A DNA stretch of 64,000 nt from Streptomyces humidus (lineage in GTDB: Bacteria; Actinomycetota; Actinomycetes; Streptomycetales; Streptomycetaceae): NCBI RefSeq assembly GCF_014649655.1, contig NZ_BMTL01000033.1:52479-116478 (forward strand), read 5' to 3'. The notes under the pieces are model-generated. The model did not search any database and was not told where the DNA came from. It saw nothing but the letters and a program-made list of their open reading frames with translations. A program made the translations under genes and the position numbers. Positions 18,036-26,704 of this stretch are shown in pieces (positions within the stretch are counted from its first letter, which is position 1; every line of letters begins with the position of its first letter).

Positions 18036-18952
18036 GGGGTGACCTCCCGACCGGTCAGGAACTGTTCGACGAGGCGGCAGAAGGAATCCGGGTCGTCGTC
18101 GTGGACGTAGTGGCCCGCGCCGGGGATGTCCGCCGTCCGCACCCGCGGGTTGCGCGCGGTCATGGCCTCGGCGGTGGCCGCGGGCAGGAAGTCGGACGCG
18201 CCGCCGCGGATGACCAGGGTCGGGCAGCGCAGCCCGTCGATGTGGGGCCACAGGTCCAGCCGGCGGGCGGGATCGGGATCCAGACGGGCCCGCGCGATGC
18301 CCGCCATGTCGGCCTTCCACAGCCATCGGCCGCAGGAGCCCGGTCGCAGCGTGTGCCTGAGCCGGGACGCCAGAGCCGCCTCGGAGATGCCGGGACGGAG
18401 CGTGCGCCAGTAGGCACGCGCCGCTTCGAAGTCGGGGAACTCCGTCGGCGTGCCGGCCATTTCACGCTTGATGCGCTCGGCTCCCGCTCCGGAGATCGAC
18501 GAACCGGGACCGATGTCCTCGACGATCAACGCCGTGACGCGCTCGGGGTGGCGGGCCGCGTAGACGTAGGACGTGGCACCGCCCATCGAGTGGCCGAGCA
18601 GAACGAAGCGGTCCAGGCCCAGCCGGTCGGCGAACTGCTCCAGATCGCCGACGTACGCGGAGGTGTAGTACTCGCCGTGCGGGTCCCAGTCGCTGTCCCC
18701 CCGCCCGCGGGCGTCCACGGCGAGGATGCGGTGGCTGTCGGCCAGGCGGGCGGCCAGGGGGGCGAAGGTGCGGGCGTAACTGCGCAGGCCGTGCAGCATG
18801 ACGATGGCGGGCCGGCCGGGATCGCCCCACTCGACGTAGTGGGCCCGCAGGCCGTTCAGCGTGATGAAGCGGTCCTCGCCGGTCGCGTCGGGGTCGCCGG
18901 CCGAGGGGCCGGCGCCCGTCGCCTCGGACACGCCGTGGGTGCTGCCGTCCAT
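18032..18952 (-). CDS. Alpha/beta-fold hydrolase
   Basis: The 306-residue protein has the oxyanion-hole motif MLHGLRS, nucleophile elbow GHSMGG, an acidic residue near GGASDFLPA, and C-terminal GAGHYVHDDDP supplying the His. In aromatic pathways, relatives (MhpC/BphD) hydrolyse C-C bonds of ring-cleavage products. Its coupling to an MhpA-like hydroxylase makes that attractive, but ester or lactone hydrolysis cannot be excluded. The start is ATG 18952, one base before the stop of the PF06684 gene. The first 25 residues are Gly/Ala-rich and probably disordered. Confidence 0.88.
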   Translation of the reverse strand: MDGSTHGVSEATGAGPSAGDPDATGEDRFITLNGLRAHYVEWGDPGRPAIVMLHGLRSYARTFAPLAARLADSHRILAVDARGRGDSDWDPHGEYYTSAYVGDLEQFADRLGLDRFVLLGHSMGGATSYVYAARHPERVTALIVEDIGPGSSISGAGAERIKREMAGTPTEFPDFEAARAYWRTLRPGISEAALASRLRHTLRPGSCGRWLWKADMAGIARARLDPDPARRLDLWPHIDGLRCPTLVIRGGASDFLPAATAEAMTARNPRVRTADIPGAGHYVHDDDPDSFCRLVEQFLTGREVTP

Positions 18953-18953
18953 C

Positions 18954-19568
18954 TCAGTGCAGCCCGTCCTGTCCCTGGATCTCGTCGGCCTTGATGCCCC
19001 CGAGTCGCGCGTGCAGCCGTCCGCGGGTCGCGACGGCGAAGATGACGACGACCTCGTCCGGGCCGGGCGTGTCGGTGAAGCTCACGGTGACGGTGTCGTA
19101 GTGGGAGCGGACGTAGAGCGCGTCCTTGTGGGCCAGGGGCACGTCGACGGTGGTCCCGGGGGCGCCGCGCTTGCCGGTGGAGGGCACCCACGACTTCCCA
19201 CCGCCGACGGACTCGCGGACCGGGTCGGCGAAGACCGCGGTCAGGAAGGCGTTGCCGTGTTCGTACTCGCCGCCGGTGCCGACCAGGCAGGCCTTGCCGT
19301 AGCTCTCGATCGCCTGGCCGCCCGCGGCCTCGGCGATACGGCGGCCGAACTCCTCGCCCAGCTTGGGGGAATCGGTGACGATGTCGTCCAGGTTCTCGCT
19401 GAACCGGCCGGCGTAGGGGTTGTGGACGGCGGCGGCGACGACGATCTTGCGCACCGGTTCGCCGTCGGCGAGCGCTCCGGTCTCGTTGGCGAGGGTCTCC
19501 TCGACCTGGGTGAACCACTTGCGGACGTGGTAGCTGGCGAAGTTCGGCTGGGGCACGGCGTTCTCCAT
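18954..19568 (-). CDS. PF06684 (amino-acid-synthesis family, DUF1185) protein
   Basis: The 204-residue protein has the family hallmarks RKIVVAAAVHNPYAGRFSE, IESYGKACLVGTGGEYEHGN, VGGGKSWVPSTGKRG, HKDALYVRSHYDTV and a GGIKADEIQGQDGL end. The family name comes from early annotation; the reaction is not established to my knowledge. It recurs in amidohydrolase-type and aromatic catabolic clusters, where ring-opening or hydrolytic roles have been suggested. Here it lies between the hydrolase and the VOC gene. Confidence 0.85.
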   Translation of the reverse strand: MENAVPQPNFASYHVRKWFTQVEETLANETGALADGEPVRKIVVAAAVHNPYAGRFSENLDDIVTDSPKLGEEFGRRIAEAAGGQAIESYGKACLVGTGGEYEHGNAFLTAVFADPVRESVGGGKSWVPSTGKRGAPGTTVDVPLAHKDALYVRSHYDTVTVSFTDTPGPDEVVVIFAVATRGRLHARLGGIKADEIQGQDGLH

Positions 19569-19640
19569 GAGCGGGGCAGGGGGGAAGGGGACGGGATCAG
19601 GGGAGGCGGGGGGGCGGAGGACGGGTCGGGGCCGCGGTGC

Positions 19641-20204
19641 TCAGCTGTGGAGGGGCTCGACCTCGAACGGGTCACTGGGGGCGCCGTAGAGGCCGAGGAT
19701 GCGCTTGCCCTCCTCGTCGTCGGTGACGGTCTCGTGGAAGAACTCGAAGCGGTTGCCGTCCGGGTCGGTGAAGTACAGCCCGAAGCCCACCTTGTGATCG
19801 GTGGTCTTCACCACGGGCACGCCTTTGGCCAGGAGCATTCCGTACAGCCGCCGCCATTCGTCCAGGCTGCCGTCGACCTCCAGGCCGTAGTGCTGCAGGC
19901 CGATGCCGCTCATCACCGCCCCTTCCTCGGCACGGATGAGGGCGATGTCGTGGTGCTTCTTGCCGAAGGACAGGAACACCCACTGCGGGCCCCGCGCGGT
20001 GACCTCCATGCCGAGCACGTCCTCGTACCAGGGGGCGGCCGCCTCGGGGTCGCGGACGAACAGGGACAGGTGCGTGCGCACCACCCTCGGCTTGAGGTCG
20101 CGCACGCTCTCGTCGCGGATCGGTGTGGGCTGCTGGTGTTCTTCCAGCGGGCGTTCGTCGGGGTCGATTCCGGCTGCGGCGAAGTCGTCGGTGCTGCGGT
20201 TCAT
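19641..20204 (-). CDS. VOC-superfamily protein, possible extradiol dioxygenase or isomerase
   Basis: The 187-residue protein has one vicinal-oxygen-chelate domain: RTHLSLFVRDPEAAAPWYEDV gives the first metal His, LQHYGLEVDG the second, and DPDGNRFEFFHE the acidic ligand. Single-domain VOC enzymes include type I extradiol dioxygenases, glyoxalases and isomerases. Neighbouring hydroxylase and hydrolase genes make ring cleavage plausible but not certain. The first 40 residues are an extra charged segment. The start ATG (20204) shares one base with the stop of the propeller gene (TGATG). Confidence 0.85.
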   Translation of the reverse strand: MNRSTDDFAAAGIDPDERPLEEHQQPTPIRDESVRDLKPRVVRTHLSLFVRDPEAAAPWYEDVLGMEVTARGPQWVFLSFGKKHHDIALIRAEEGAVMSGIGLQHYGLEVDGSLDEWRRLYGMLLAKGVPVVKTTDHKVGFGLYFTDPDGNRFEFFHETVTDDEEGKRILGLYGAPSDPFEVEPLHS

Positions 20205-21226
20205 CAGTGTCCCTCCGGGGTTGCGGCGACGGCCGGGGTCCAGGCCACGTCGGTGATCTCGCTGAACTCGCGCCACTCCTTGACCCAGGTGCGTCCGGCG
20301 TCGGTGGAGCGGAACAGGTGGCCGTACTTGGTGCCGGCGAACGCGAGTTGCGCGTCGGCGGGGTGCACGCCGAAGGCCCACACGGTGGAGTTGGCCGGCA
20401 CGTCCAGGGAGGCTTCCTGCCAGGTCTGCGCGAGGTCGGTGGAACGGAAGATCTTCGTCAGGGTCCCCGGTGTGGCGTCGCCGATGCCCAGCAGCAGTTC
20501 GTCGGTTCCGGGTATCTGCCTGACGAGCCGGGTGTAGTAGATGCCCCACTCCTTGCGGGTGTCCGTGCGGGTCCAGGTCCTGCCGTCGTCCTGGCTGACG
20601 AACAGCGCGTTGACGACGACGCACACGATCGTCTTGGGCGGGCCTTCCAGGACGACGACGCAGTGGATGTCGGAGTTGGTGACTCCGTCGGGCAGGGTGG
20701 CCGGTGTGCCGTCGATGCGGTCCCAGGTGTCGCCTCGGTCGCGGCTGCGCCAGAGCCCGCCCTCCTCGATGCCGAACCACAGGTTCTTGGCGTCGAAGCG
20801 GTCGACGGTCGCCGTGAGGATGCGCGGCTTGCTGACTCCCGCGCAGAACTCGGGGATCTGCGGGGGCAGCCGGTCCCAGTGCACGCCCGCGTCGGCCGTA
20901 CGGAAGACCGCGGCCCGCGAGGGCGCCCCGGTGCCGGCGATCATGAAGTCCGCGTCGTTCGGATCGATCGCCAGCGACCAGATGGTCTGGTCGTTCATGG
21001 GCGAGTCGACGCGGTGCCAGGTGACTCCGGCGTCGTCACTGCGGACGAGGCCCACGTCGGCTCCGGCGTAGACCACGTGCGGCTGCTCGGGGTGCACGGC
21101 GAGGCAGCGCACGACGGCGTCGAACTCGAGGTCCTGCTCGAGGCCGAGCCGGTACCAGGTGGCGCCGTCGTCGGAACTGCGCAGCACGCCCTGGCCTGCG
21201 GTGGCGACGAGAATGGTTCCTTGCAT
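20204..21226 (-). CDS. Seven-Asp-box (BNR) beta-propeller protein
   Basis: The 340-residue protein contains seven evenly spaced SxDxGxTW-type Asp boxes: RSSDDGATW, RSDDAGVTW, RTADAGVHW, RSRDRGDTW, VSQDDGRTW, RSTDLAQTW and RSTDAGRTW. This implies a seven-bladed propeller related to sialidase/Vps10 folds. No signal peptide is visible, so it should be cytoplasmic. Sialidase catalytic residues are not apparent. Similar stand-alone propellers are called exo-alpha-sialidase or glycosyl hydrolase by automated pipelines, which is probably wrong here. Its place inside the catabolic operon suggests an enzymatic or scaffold role. ATG 21226. Confidence 0.85.
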   Translation of the reverse strand: MQGTILVATAGQGVLRSSDDGATWYRLGLEQDLEFDAVVRCLAVHPEQPHVVYAGADVGLVRSDDAGVTWHRVDSPMNDQTIWSLAIDPNDADFMIAGTGAPSRAAVFRTADAGVHWDRLPPQIPEFCAGVSKPRILTATVDRFDAKNLWFGIEEGGLWRSRDRGDTWDRIDGTPATLPDGVTNSDIHCVVVLEGPPKTIVCVVVNALFVSQDDGRTWTRTDTRKEWGIYYTRLVRQIPGTDELLLGIGDATPGTLTKIFRSTDLAQTWQEASLDVPANSTVWAFGVHPADAQLAFAGTKYGHLFRSTDAGRTWVKEWREFSEITDVAWTPAVAATPEGH

Positions 21227-21244
21227 GAGCTGACTCCTGTCTGG

Positions 21245-22039
21245 TCAGAGGAAGATGCCGCGGGTCAGACCGCCGTCGATGCCCAGCGACTCACCGGTGA
21301 TCGCCGCCGCTCGCGGCGAGGCGAGGAAGCAGATGGTCTGGGCGACCTCGTGGGCCGCCAGCACCCGGCGGATGGGGGTCCGGGCGGCGAAGTCGGCCTC
21401 GACCTCGGCCGCGGTCATGCCCCGCTTGGCCGCCTCCTTCTCGTACAGCTCGTGAATGTGCTCGGTCTCCACCACTCCGGGGTGCACGGTGTTCACGGTG
21501 ATCCCGTGCGGCCCGAGCTGGTCGGACAGGGCCTTGGTCATGTGGACGACGGCGAGGTTGCGCATGCCCGACAGCGCGTGGCTGGAACGGCCCGTCAGCC
21601 CGCCGATGTTGACGATCCGGCCGAAGCCGTTCCCCTTCATGTACGGGGTGACGGCCTGGGCGCAGCGGAAGTAGCCGACGACCTTCGTGTCGAGGTCGGC
21701 CAGCAGCAGCTCGGGATCCGCGTCCTCGACGTCGTTGCGCACCAGGCCGGACGGGGCGGCAGCGCCGTTGACGAGGATGTCGACGCGGCCGAGTTCGGCG
21801 GCGGCCGTCCGCACCATCTCGCGTACGGACCGGGTGTCGGTGGTGTCCGAGCTGATCGGAAGCACACGGCTGCCGGTCTCGTCCTCTATCTCCTTGGCGG
21901 TCGCCTCCAGGGCGGGCAGCCGGCGAGCGGTGATGACCACGCTGGCGCCCTCCCTGGCCAGTTCACGGGTGACGGCTTTGCCGATGCCGAGGCTCCCACC
22001 GGTGACGATGGCGACTCTGCCGGTCAGTTCAAGATCCAT
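21245..22039 (-). CDS. SDR-fold oxidoreductase with divergent active site
   Basis: The 264-residue protein has the Rossmann TGGSLGIG motif, the NGAAAP equivalent of NNAG, and C-terminal GESLGIDGGL. The usual YxxxK is replaced: the aligned stretch reads HALSGMRNLAVVHMTK, with Ser and Asn at the catalytic Tyr and Lys positions. I recall this SGMRN variant in a subgroup of actinobacterial and proteobacterial SDRs, so it appears inherited rather than a sequencing error. Either another residue does the chemistry or the protein is not a classical dehydrogenase. It lies 24 bp after the aldehyde dehydrogenase gene. Confidence 0.88.
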   Translation of the reverse strand: MDLELTGRVAIVTGGSLGIGKAVTRELAREGASVVITARRLPALEATAKEIEDETGSRVLPISSDTTDTRSVREMVRTAAAELGRVDILVNGAAAPSGLVRNDVEDADPELLLADLDTKVVGYFRCAQAVTPYMKGNGFGRIVNIGGLTGRSSHALSGMRNLAVVHMTKALSDQLGPHGITVNTVHPGVVETEHIHELYEKEAAKRGMTAAEVEADFAARTPIRRVLAAHEVAQTICFLASPRAAAITGESLGIDGGLTRGIFL

Positions 22040-22063
22040 GGATTGCTCCGAAGTGCGAGGTGG

Positions 22064-23602
22064 TCAGTCGAGGTTGACCCAGACGCTCTTGACCTCGGTG
22101 TAGAGATCGAGCACCTTGCGGCCCATTTCGCGGCCCCAGCCCGACTGCTTGAAGCCGCCGAAGGGCGAGGCCGGATCGGTCAGGTTGAAGCAGTTGATCC
22201 AGACGGTGCCGGCCTGCAGATCGTCGGCGATCCGGTGGGCGTGTCCGAGGTCGGAGGTCCAGATTCCGGCCGACAGGCCGAAGGGGGTGTCGTTGGCCTT
22301 GGCGACGAGGTCGTCCACGTCGCTCCAGCGCAGTGCGGCGAGCACCGGCCCGAAGATCTCCTCCTGCACGATCCGCATGCCCTGCTCGGCCTCGGCGAAG
22401 ACCGTCGGCTCGAGGAAGTAGCCGCCGGCGTAGGGCGGGGGCAGTTCGGGTCGCCGGCCTCCCGTGGCCAGGCGGGCGCCCTGCTGCCGGCCGGACTCGA
22501 TGTAGGAGGAGACCGTCTCGTGGTGCCGGGCGGAGACCAGGGGGCCCATTCCGGTGGCGGGATCGCTGCCCGGCCCGACCACGATCTTGCGGGCCTGCTC
22601 GGCGACGGCGTCCACGACCTCGTCGTAGATCGCGTCGTGGACGTACAGCCGGGATCCGGCGGTGCACACCTGGCCCTGGTTGAAGAAGACGGCTTGGGCG
22701 GCGGCTTCCGCGACGCTCTGCGGGTCCGCGTCGGGCAGCACGATGTTGGGCGACTTGCCGCCGAGTTCGAGCGAGACCTTCTTCAGGTTTCCGGCGGCGG
22801 CCCGGACGATGGCCCGGCCGGTCTCCGTCGAGCCGGTGAAAGCGATCTTGTCGACCCCGTCGTGTGCGGCCAGGGCGGCGCCCGCGGTCGCGCCGCGGCC
22901 GGTGACCACGTTGACCACACCGTCGGGCAGGCCGGCCTCGGTCAGGATCTCGGCCAGCCGCAGCGTGGACAGCGGAGTCTCCTCGGCCGGCTTCAGCACG
23001 ACGGTGCAGCCCATCGCGAGCGCGGGGGCCAGCTTCCAGCAGGCCATCGACATGGGGAAGTTCCACGGGACGATCAGGCCGACCACACCGACCGGCTGGT
23101 GCGTGGTGTAGTTCAGCACCCGCATCCCGCCACGCGGGGACACCGGGATCGTGCTGCCCTCGATCTTGGTGGGCCACCCGGCGAAGTAGCGGAACATCTT
23201 GACGCTGGTGCCGACGTCGACGGCACGGGCCACCGAGACGGGCTTGCCGTTGTCACGGGATTCGAGCAGTGCCAGTTCGTCGGCGTTGGCCTCGATCAGG
23301 TCGGCGATCCGGTGCAGCAGCTGGCCCCGGTCCATCGCGCTCATGCGCCGCCAGCGGGGGTCCTGGAAGGCGCGTCGGGCGGCGGCGACGGCCCGGTCGA
23401 CGTCGGCGGCGTCGCCCTCGGAAACCTGGGTCAGCACCGTGCCGGTCGCCGGGTCGAGGGTGTCGAAGGTCCCGCCGGAGACGGCGGGCACCCACGCGCC
23501 GCCGACGAGCATCGTCCGCGGCTCGGACAGGTACCGGCGTACCTTCTCGTGTGCTTCGGCCGGACCGGTCTCGGGTGCGGGGGGCGGAGCGGTGTCGTGC
23601 AC
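22064..23602 (-). CDS. NAD(P)-dependent aldehyde dehydrogenase
   Basis: The 512-residue ALDH has VPWNFPMSMACWK (oxyanion Asn), FTGSTETGR, LELGGKSPN (general-base Glu), and QAVFFNQGQVCTAGSR with the catalytic Cys. It would oxidise an aldehyde to its acid. The start is GTG 23602 with GAGAGGAA about 7 nt upstream; the longer open frame beyond this is not supported. It lies 11 bp after the ThDP-enzyme gene, consistent with a decarboxylase/dehydrogenase pair in which a 2-oxo acid becomes an aldehyde and then an acid. Confidence 0.93.
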   Translation of the reverse strand: MHDTAPPPAPETGPAEAHEKVRRYLSEPRTMLVGGAWVPAVSGGTFDTLDPATGTVLTQVSEGDAADVDRAVAAARRAFQDPRWRRMSAMDRGQLLHRIADLIEANADELALLESRDNGKPVSVARAVDVGTSVKMFRYFAGWPTKIEGSTIPVSPRGGMRVLNYTTHQPVGVVGLIVPWNFPMSMACWKLAPALAMGCTVVLKPAEETPLSTLRLAEILTEAGLPDGVVNVVTGRGATAGAALAAHDGVDKIAFTGSTETGRAIVRAAAGNLKKVSLELGGKSPNIVLPDADPQSVAEAAAQAVFFNQGQVCTAGSRLYVHDAIYDEVVDAVAEQARKIVVGPGSDPATGMGPLVSARHHETVSSYIESGRQQGARLATGGRRPELPPPYAGGYFLEPTVFAEAEQGMRIVQEEIFGPVLAALRWSDVDDLVAKANDTPFGLSAGIWTSDLGHAHRIADDLQAGTVWINCFNLTDPASPFGGFKQSGWGREMGRKVLDLYTEVKSVWVNLD

Positions 23603-23613
23603 GGGGATTCCTC

Positions 23614-25212
23614 TCACAGAGCCATCTCGATGAGCCGAGGGCCGCCGGCGGCCAGGGCCCGTCGCAGGGCGCGGGCCAGTTCGCCGCCCGTCTCGGCTCG
23701 TTCGGCCGGGACGCCGTAGCCGTGAGCAAGCCCCATCCAGTTCAGAGCGGGGTCGTCGAGGCTGGTCAGAGCCGTGGATGCCGGGCCGGCGAGGCTGGCG
23801 CCGTGGCGGGTCAGCTCGGTCTGCAGGATGCTGTACTTGCGGTTGGAAGCGATCAGAGTGATGACGGACGTCTGCTCTCGGGCCATGGTCCACAGCGCTT
23901 GGATGGTGTACTGGGCGCTTCCGTCGGACTGCAGTGCGATGACCTGACGCTCGGGTGCGGCGATCGCCGCACCGAGCGCGGCGGGCAGTCCCTGGCCGAT
24001 CGCCCCTCCGGTGTTGGTCAGTGCGGTGTGGCGCAGCGCGTCGGCCGAAGCCGTGAAGAAGGGGTAGCCGCAGGTGCCGCCCTCGACGGAGACGATGGCC
24101 CCTTCGGGCAGGAGAGCGGTGACGATCCGGCCGACCGTCCCGGGCGTGAGCGGGCCCTCCGGCAGATGCGCGCCGTCCGGCGCGGCCGCCCGGCCGTGGG
24201 TCAGCACGGGCGCTCCGAGGGCGTCCGCCAGGTCCTCCAGCGCCTGGACGACGTCGTCGCCCGGGGCTGCGAGCACCTCCACCGATCCGGGCGGGGCCAG
24301 CAGGCTGGGAATGCCCTCGTAGCCGAAGTAGGAGACGGGTTCCAGCGCGCCGGCGAGCACGACGGTCCGCGCACCGGCCAGTGCCTTGATCGCCGTTTCC
24401 GGGAAGTACGGCAGTCGGTCCAGGCCGGGCAGGCCGCCGCCGCGTTCGGCGGTCGCGGGGAACGTCTCGCTGTAGAGCGTGGCCCCTGCAACGGCGGCGA
24501 TCCGCTCCGCGGCGCGCTGTCCGGGTTCGGTGAGGGCCTGCGCGCCGAGCAGGAACACGGTGCGTGAACCGCCGCTCAGGCGCTTGGCCAGCCTCTCCAC
24601 CACGTCGGCGCCGACGGGCGCCGGCTGCGGTGCCGGTCGCGGGGAGGCGCCGGCGTGCGTTTCGGTGACGGCCTCCTGCTGGAAGTCCACCGGAACGATC
24701 AGCGTGGCGCCGTGGCCGGGAGGGGTCCGGGCCGCTGTGAGCGCCTCGGCGGTGGTGCGGCTCATGTCGTCCGCCGAGCCGACCGTGCCGACCCAGCCGG
24801 ACACCGGTGTGGCCAGGGAGACGATGTCACTGGTGAGGGGGGCGTCGTAGGGAAGGTGCCAACTGGCGTGGTCTCCCACGACGTTGAGGATCGGGGAATG
24901 GGCCCGGCGGGCGTTGTGCAGGTTGGCCGCGCCGTTGGCGAAACCGGGGCCCAGGTGCAGCAGGGTCATGGCGGGCTTTCCGGCGATCCGCGCGTACCCG
25001 TCGGCCGCGCCGGTGCACACCCCCTCGAACAGGCCGAGCACAGGGCGTACGGCGGGCACCGCGTCGAGCGCCGCCACCAACGGCATCTCCGTGGTGCCGG
25101 GGTTGGCGAAACAGACCTCGACGCCTCCGGCGGCGACGGCCTCGACCAGTACCTGTGCACCGGTCTTGCCACCGCCCCGGTTCATGGTCGTGTCGGTGAT
25201 CGGATCAGTCAT
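23614..25212 (-). CDS. ThDP-dependent acetolactate synthase / benzoylformate decarboxylase-like enzyme
   Basis: The 532-residue protein has the three-domain layout of the ALS/BFDC family: N-terminal FANPGTTEMPLVAALD with the ThDP-activating Glu, a central FAD/CoA-like domain, and a C-terminal ThDP/Mg site SDGSAQYTIQALWTMAREQ ... ASNRKY. Related enzymes are often annotated as acetolactate synthase large subunit, but no small subunit is present. Decarboxylation of an aromatic 2-oxo acid, as in the mandelate pathway, fits the adjacent aldehyde dehydrogenase; carboligation is also possible. Start ATG 25212. Confidence 0.88.
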   Translation of the reverse strand: MTDPITDTTMNRGGGKTGAQVLVEAVAAGGVEVCFANPGTTEMPLVAALDAVPAVRPVLGLFEGVCTGAADGYARIAGKPAMTLLHLGPGFANGAANLHNARRAHSPILNVVGDHASWHLPYDAPLTSDIVSLATPVSGWVGTVGSADDMSRTTAEALTAARTPPGHGATLIVPVDFQQEAVTETHAGASPRPAPQPAPVGADVVERLAKRLSGGSRTVFLLGAQALTEPGQRAAERIAAVAGATLYSETFPATAERGGGLPGLDRLPYFPETAIKALAGARTVVLAGALEPVSYFGYEGIPSLLAPPGSVEVLAAPGDDVVQALEDLADALGAPVLTHGRAAAPDGAHLPEGPLTPGTVGRIVTALLPEGAIVSVEGGTCGYPFFTASADALRHTALTNTGGAIGQGLPAALGAAIAAPERQVIALQSDGSAQYTIQALWTMAREQTSVITLIASNRKYSILQTELTRHGASLAGPASTALTSLDDPALNWMGLAHGYGVPAERAETGGELARALRRALAAGGPRLIEMAL

Positions 25213-25283
25213 GCGACGGCAGTGCCTCTCGTGATGGGGCCGAGCCCGCCGGTTGCGGGGTCGGAGGAGCCGACGCGCGGACA

Positions 25284-26039
25284 TCAGACGCCGCCGGCCG
25301 GCTTTCTCGTGGCCTCGGCCCTGGTCGGATCCGGTGGCGGACCGCCCTCGCGGACGGCGCGGACGACCTCGAGCAGGCGCCGCTCGGGCGCGCTGCGGTC
25401 GGTGCTCAGGATCCTGACGAGCCCGCCGTGCCACTCGTGATCGGTCATGCCCGGGTTGTGATCGCTCGTTCCGTCCGGCCAGACGATCTGCGGGCTGCCC
25501 TGGATCGTGACGCGCAGGCTCGCGCGATGGTCGGCGGCGACGTCCGACCGGACGTCGGACTCCCTCCACATCTCCATGACCGCTTCGGGGTCCAGCGACG
25601 CGGTGTCCGCCGCGAGCTCCAGTGCCCGGTGCAGCCCGGCGGCGATGCTGACGTCCACGCCGTCCCGGAAGAACGCCAGGCGCAGTGCGTAGTCGACCTC
25701 CTCCGCCGCGACGACGCCGTGGACGCGGCGAGCGGCGGCGACGAGTTCGAACGCGGGGAGAAAGGTCGACGGCCAGGATTCGCCGCGATACGCGGTGAAC
25801 AGGTCGGGTTCATGGCTCGCGAGCGCGGCGGTCTCGGTGGTGACGATCTCGCGCGGTGTGCCGCGGCTGTTGACCCATTCCAGCGGCCAGGCTCGCGGCA
25901 CGAACACGACGTCGAGGCCGTGTTCGCGGCGGGCCTCGCGCAGGCGGTGGATCGCGACGAGCGCCCATGGGCAGTGCAGTTCGGACCAGATCTCCACCCG
26001 CAGGGCGGCATCGGAGGGACTGCTACGCGGCGGTGGCAT
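25284..26039 (-). CDS. DsbA-family thioredoxin-fold protein
   Basis: The 251-residue protein has an N-terminal WSELHCPWALVAIHRL motif and a C-terminal VTIQGSPQIVWPDG cis-Pro region with a helical insert between, as in DsbA/FrnE and 2-hydroxychromene-2-carboxylate isomerase relatives. Only one Cys occurs in the active-site position, so a disulfide oxidase role is doubtful. A glutathione- or mycothiol-dependent isomerase or dehalogenase-like role is possible. There is no signal peptide. Its start overlaps the end of the WrbA-like gene by 17 bp, showing tight coupling. Confidence 0.8.
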   Translation of the reverse strand: MPPPRSSPSDAALRVEIWSELHCPWALVAIHRLREARREHGLDVVFVPRAWPLEWVNSRGTPREIVTTETAALASHEPDLFTAYRGESWPSTFLPAFELVAAARRVHGVVAAEEVDYALRLAFFRDGVDVSIAAGLHRALELAADTASLDPEAVMEMWRESDVRSDVAADHRASLRVTIQGSPQIVWPDGTSDHNPGMTDHEWHGGLVRILSTDRSAPERRLLEVVRAVREGGPPPDPTRAEATRKPAGGV

Positions 26040-26646
26040 GGCGAGCCGAGAGGGCGACCGCGAACCGGGCGAGGCGCGCGCCCTGGAAGCGGGCGCATTC
26101 CAGCGTCACGTCGTCGGGCATCGTGGACGGGAAGCCCGCCGGCCACGAGGTGCCGTACGGGTTCCCGCCGGCTGCGAAGACGACGTCGTCGGTGTAGCCG
26201 AGGGGGACGATGACGCTGCCCCAGTGATAGAAGACGTTGTTCAGCGAGAGAATGGTCGACTCCTGGCCGCCGTTGCGTTCGGCCGAGGACACGAAGGCCG
26301 TGACGGGCTTGTCGGCGAGCTTGCCGTCCTGCCACAGGCTGCCGGCGGTGTCGAGGAACTGCTTGAGCTGGGCGGCGGGGGCCCCGTAGCGGGTCGGGGT
26401 GCCGAAGGCGTAGCCGTCCGCCCACTCCAGGTCCTCCAGCGTGGCCACCTCGACGGCCTCGTGGGTGTCGCGTCGGTGCTGGGCCCAGGCCGGGTTGGAG
26501 GCGATCGCCTCCTCCGGGGCGAGCTCGGCGACGCGGCGCAGACGGACTTCGGCACCCGCTGAGGCGGCGCCGTCCCGGACGGCCTCGGCGAGGCGGTGGA
26601 CCGATCCGGTCGCGCTGTAATAGGTGACGAGTATGCGAGCGGTCAT
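26023..26646 (-). CDS. WrbA-like NAD(P)H:quinone oxidoreductase
   Basis: The 207-residue flavodoxin-fold protein has ILVTYYSATGSVHRLAEAV (FMN phosphate loop), YAFGTPTRYGAP and a GGQESTIL segment, as in type IV NAD(P)H:quinone oxidoreductases. These reduce quinones by two electrons and avoid semiquinones, useful when aromatic hydroxylation makes catechol/quinone pairs. ATG 26646. It lies downstream of the second aldehyde dehydrogenase in the minus-strand operon. Confidence 0.9.
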   Translation of the reverse strand: MTARILVTYYSATGSVHRLAEAVRDGAASAGAEVRLRRVAELAPEEAIASNPAWAQHRRDTHEAVEVATLEDLEWADGYAFGTPTRYGAPAAQLKQFLDTAGSLWQDGKLADKPVTAFVSSAERNGGQESTILSLNNVFYHWGSVIVPLGYTDDVVFAAGGNPYGTSWPAGFPSTMPDDVTLECARFQGARLARFAVALSARHATAA

Positions 26647-26704
26647 GACGACGTGCCTTTCGGGAAGTTGCGGTGCGGCTGCGACGCAGCCCGGACGACG
26701 GGTC

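Noticed and set aside
20204..21226. Exo-alpha-sialidase
   Set aside because: Asp boxes alone do not show sialidase activity; no Arg triad, no signal peptide and no carbohydrate context.
23614..25212. Acetolactate synthase of branched-chain amino acid synthesis
   Set aside because: No regulatory subunit or ilv genes nearby; catabolic neighbours favour a decarboxylase/ligase role.
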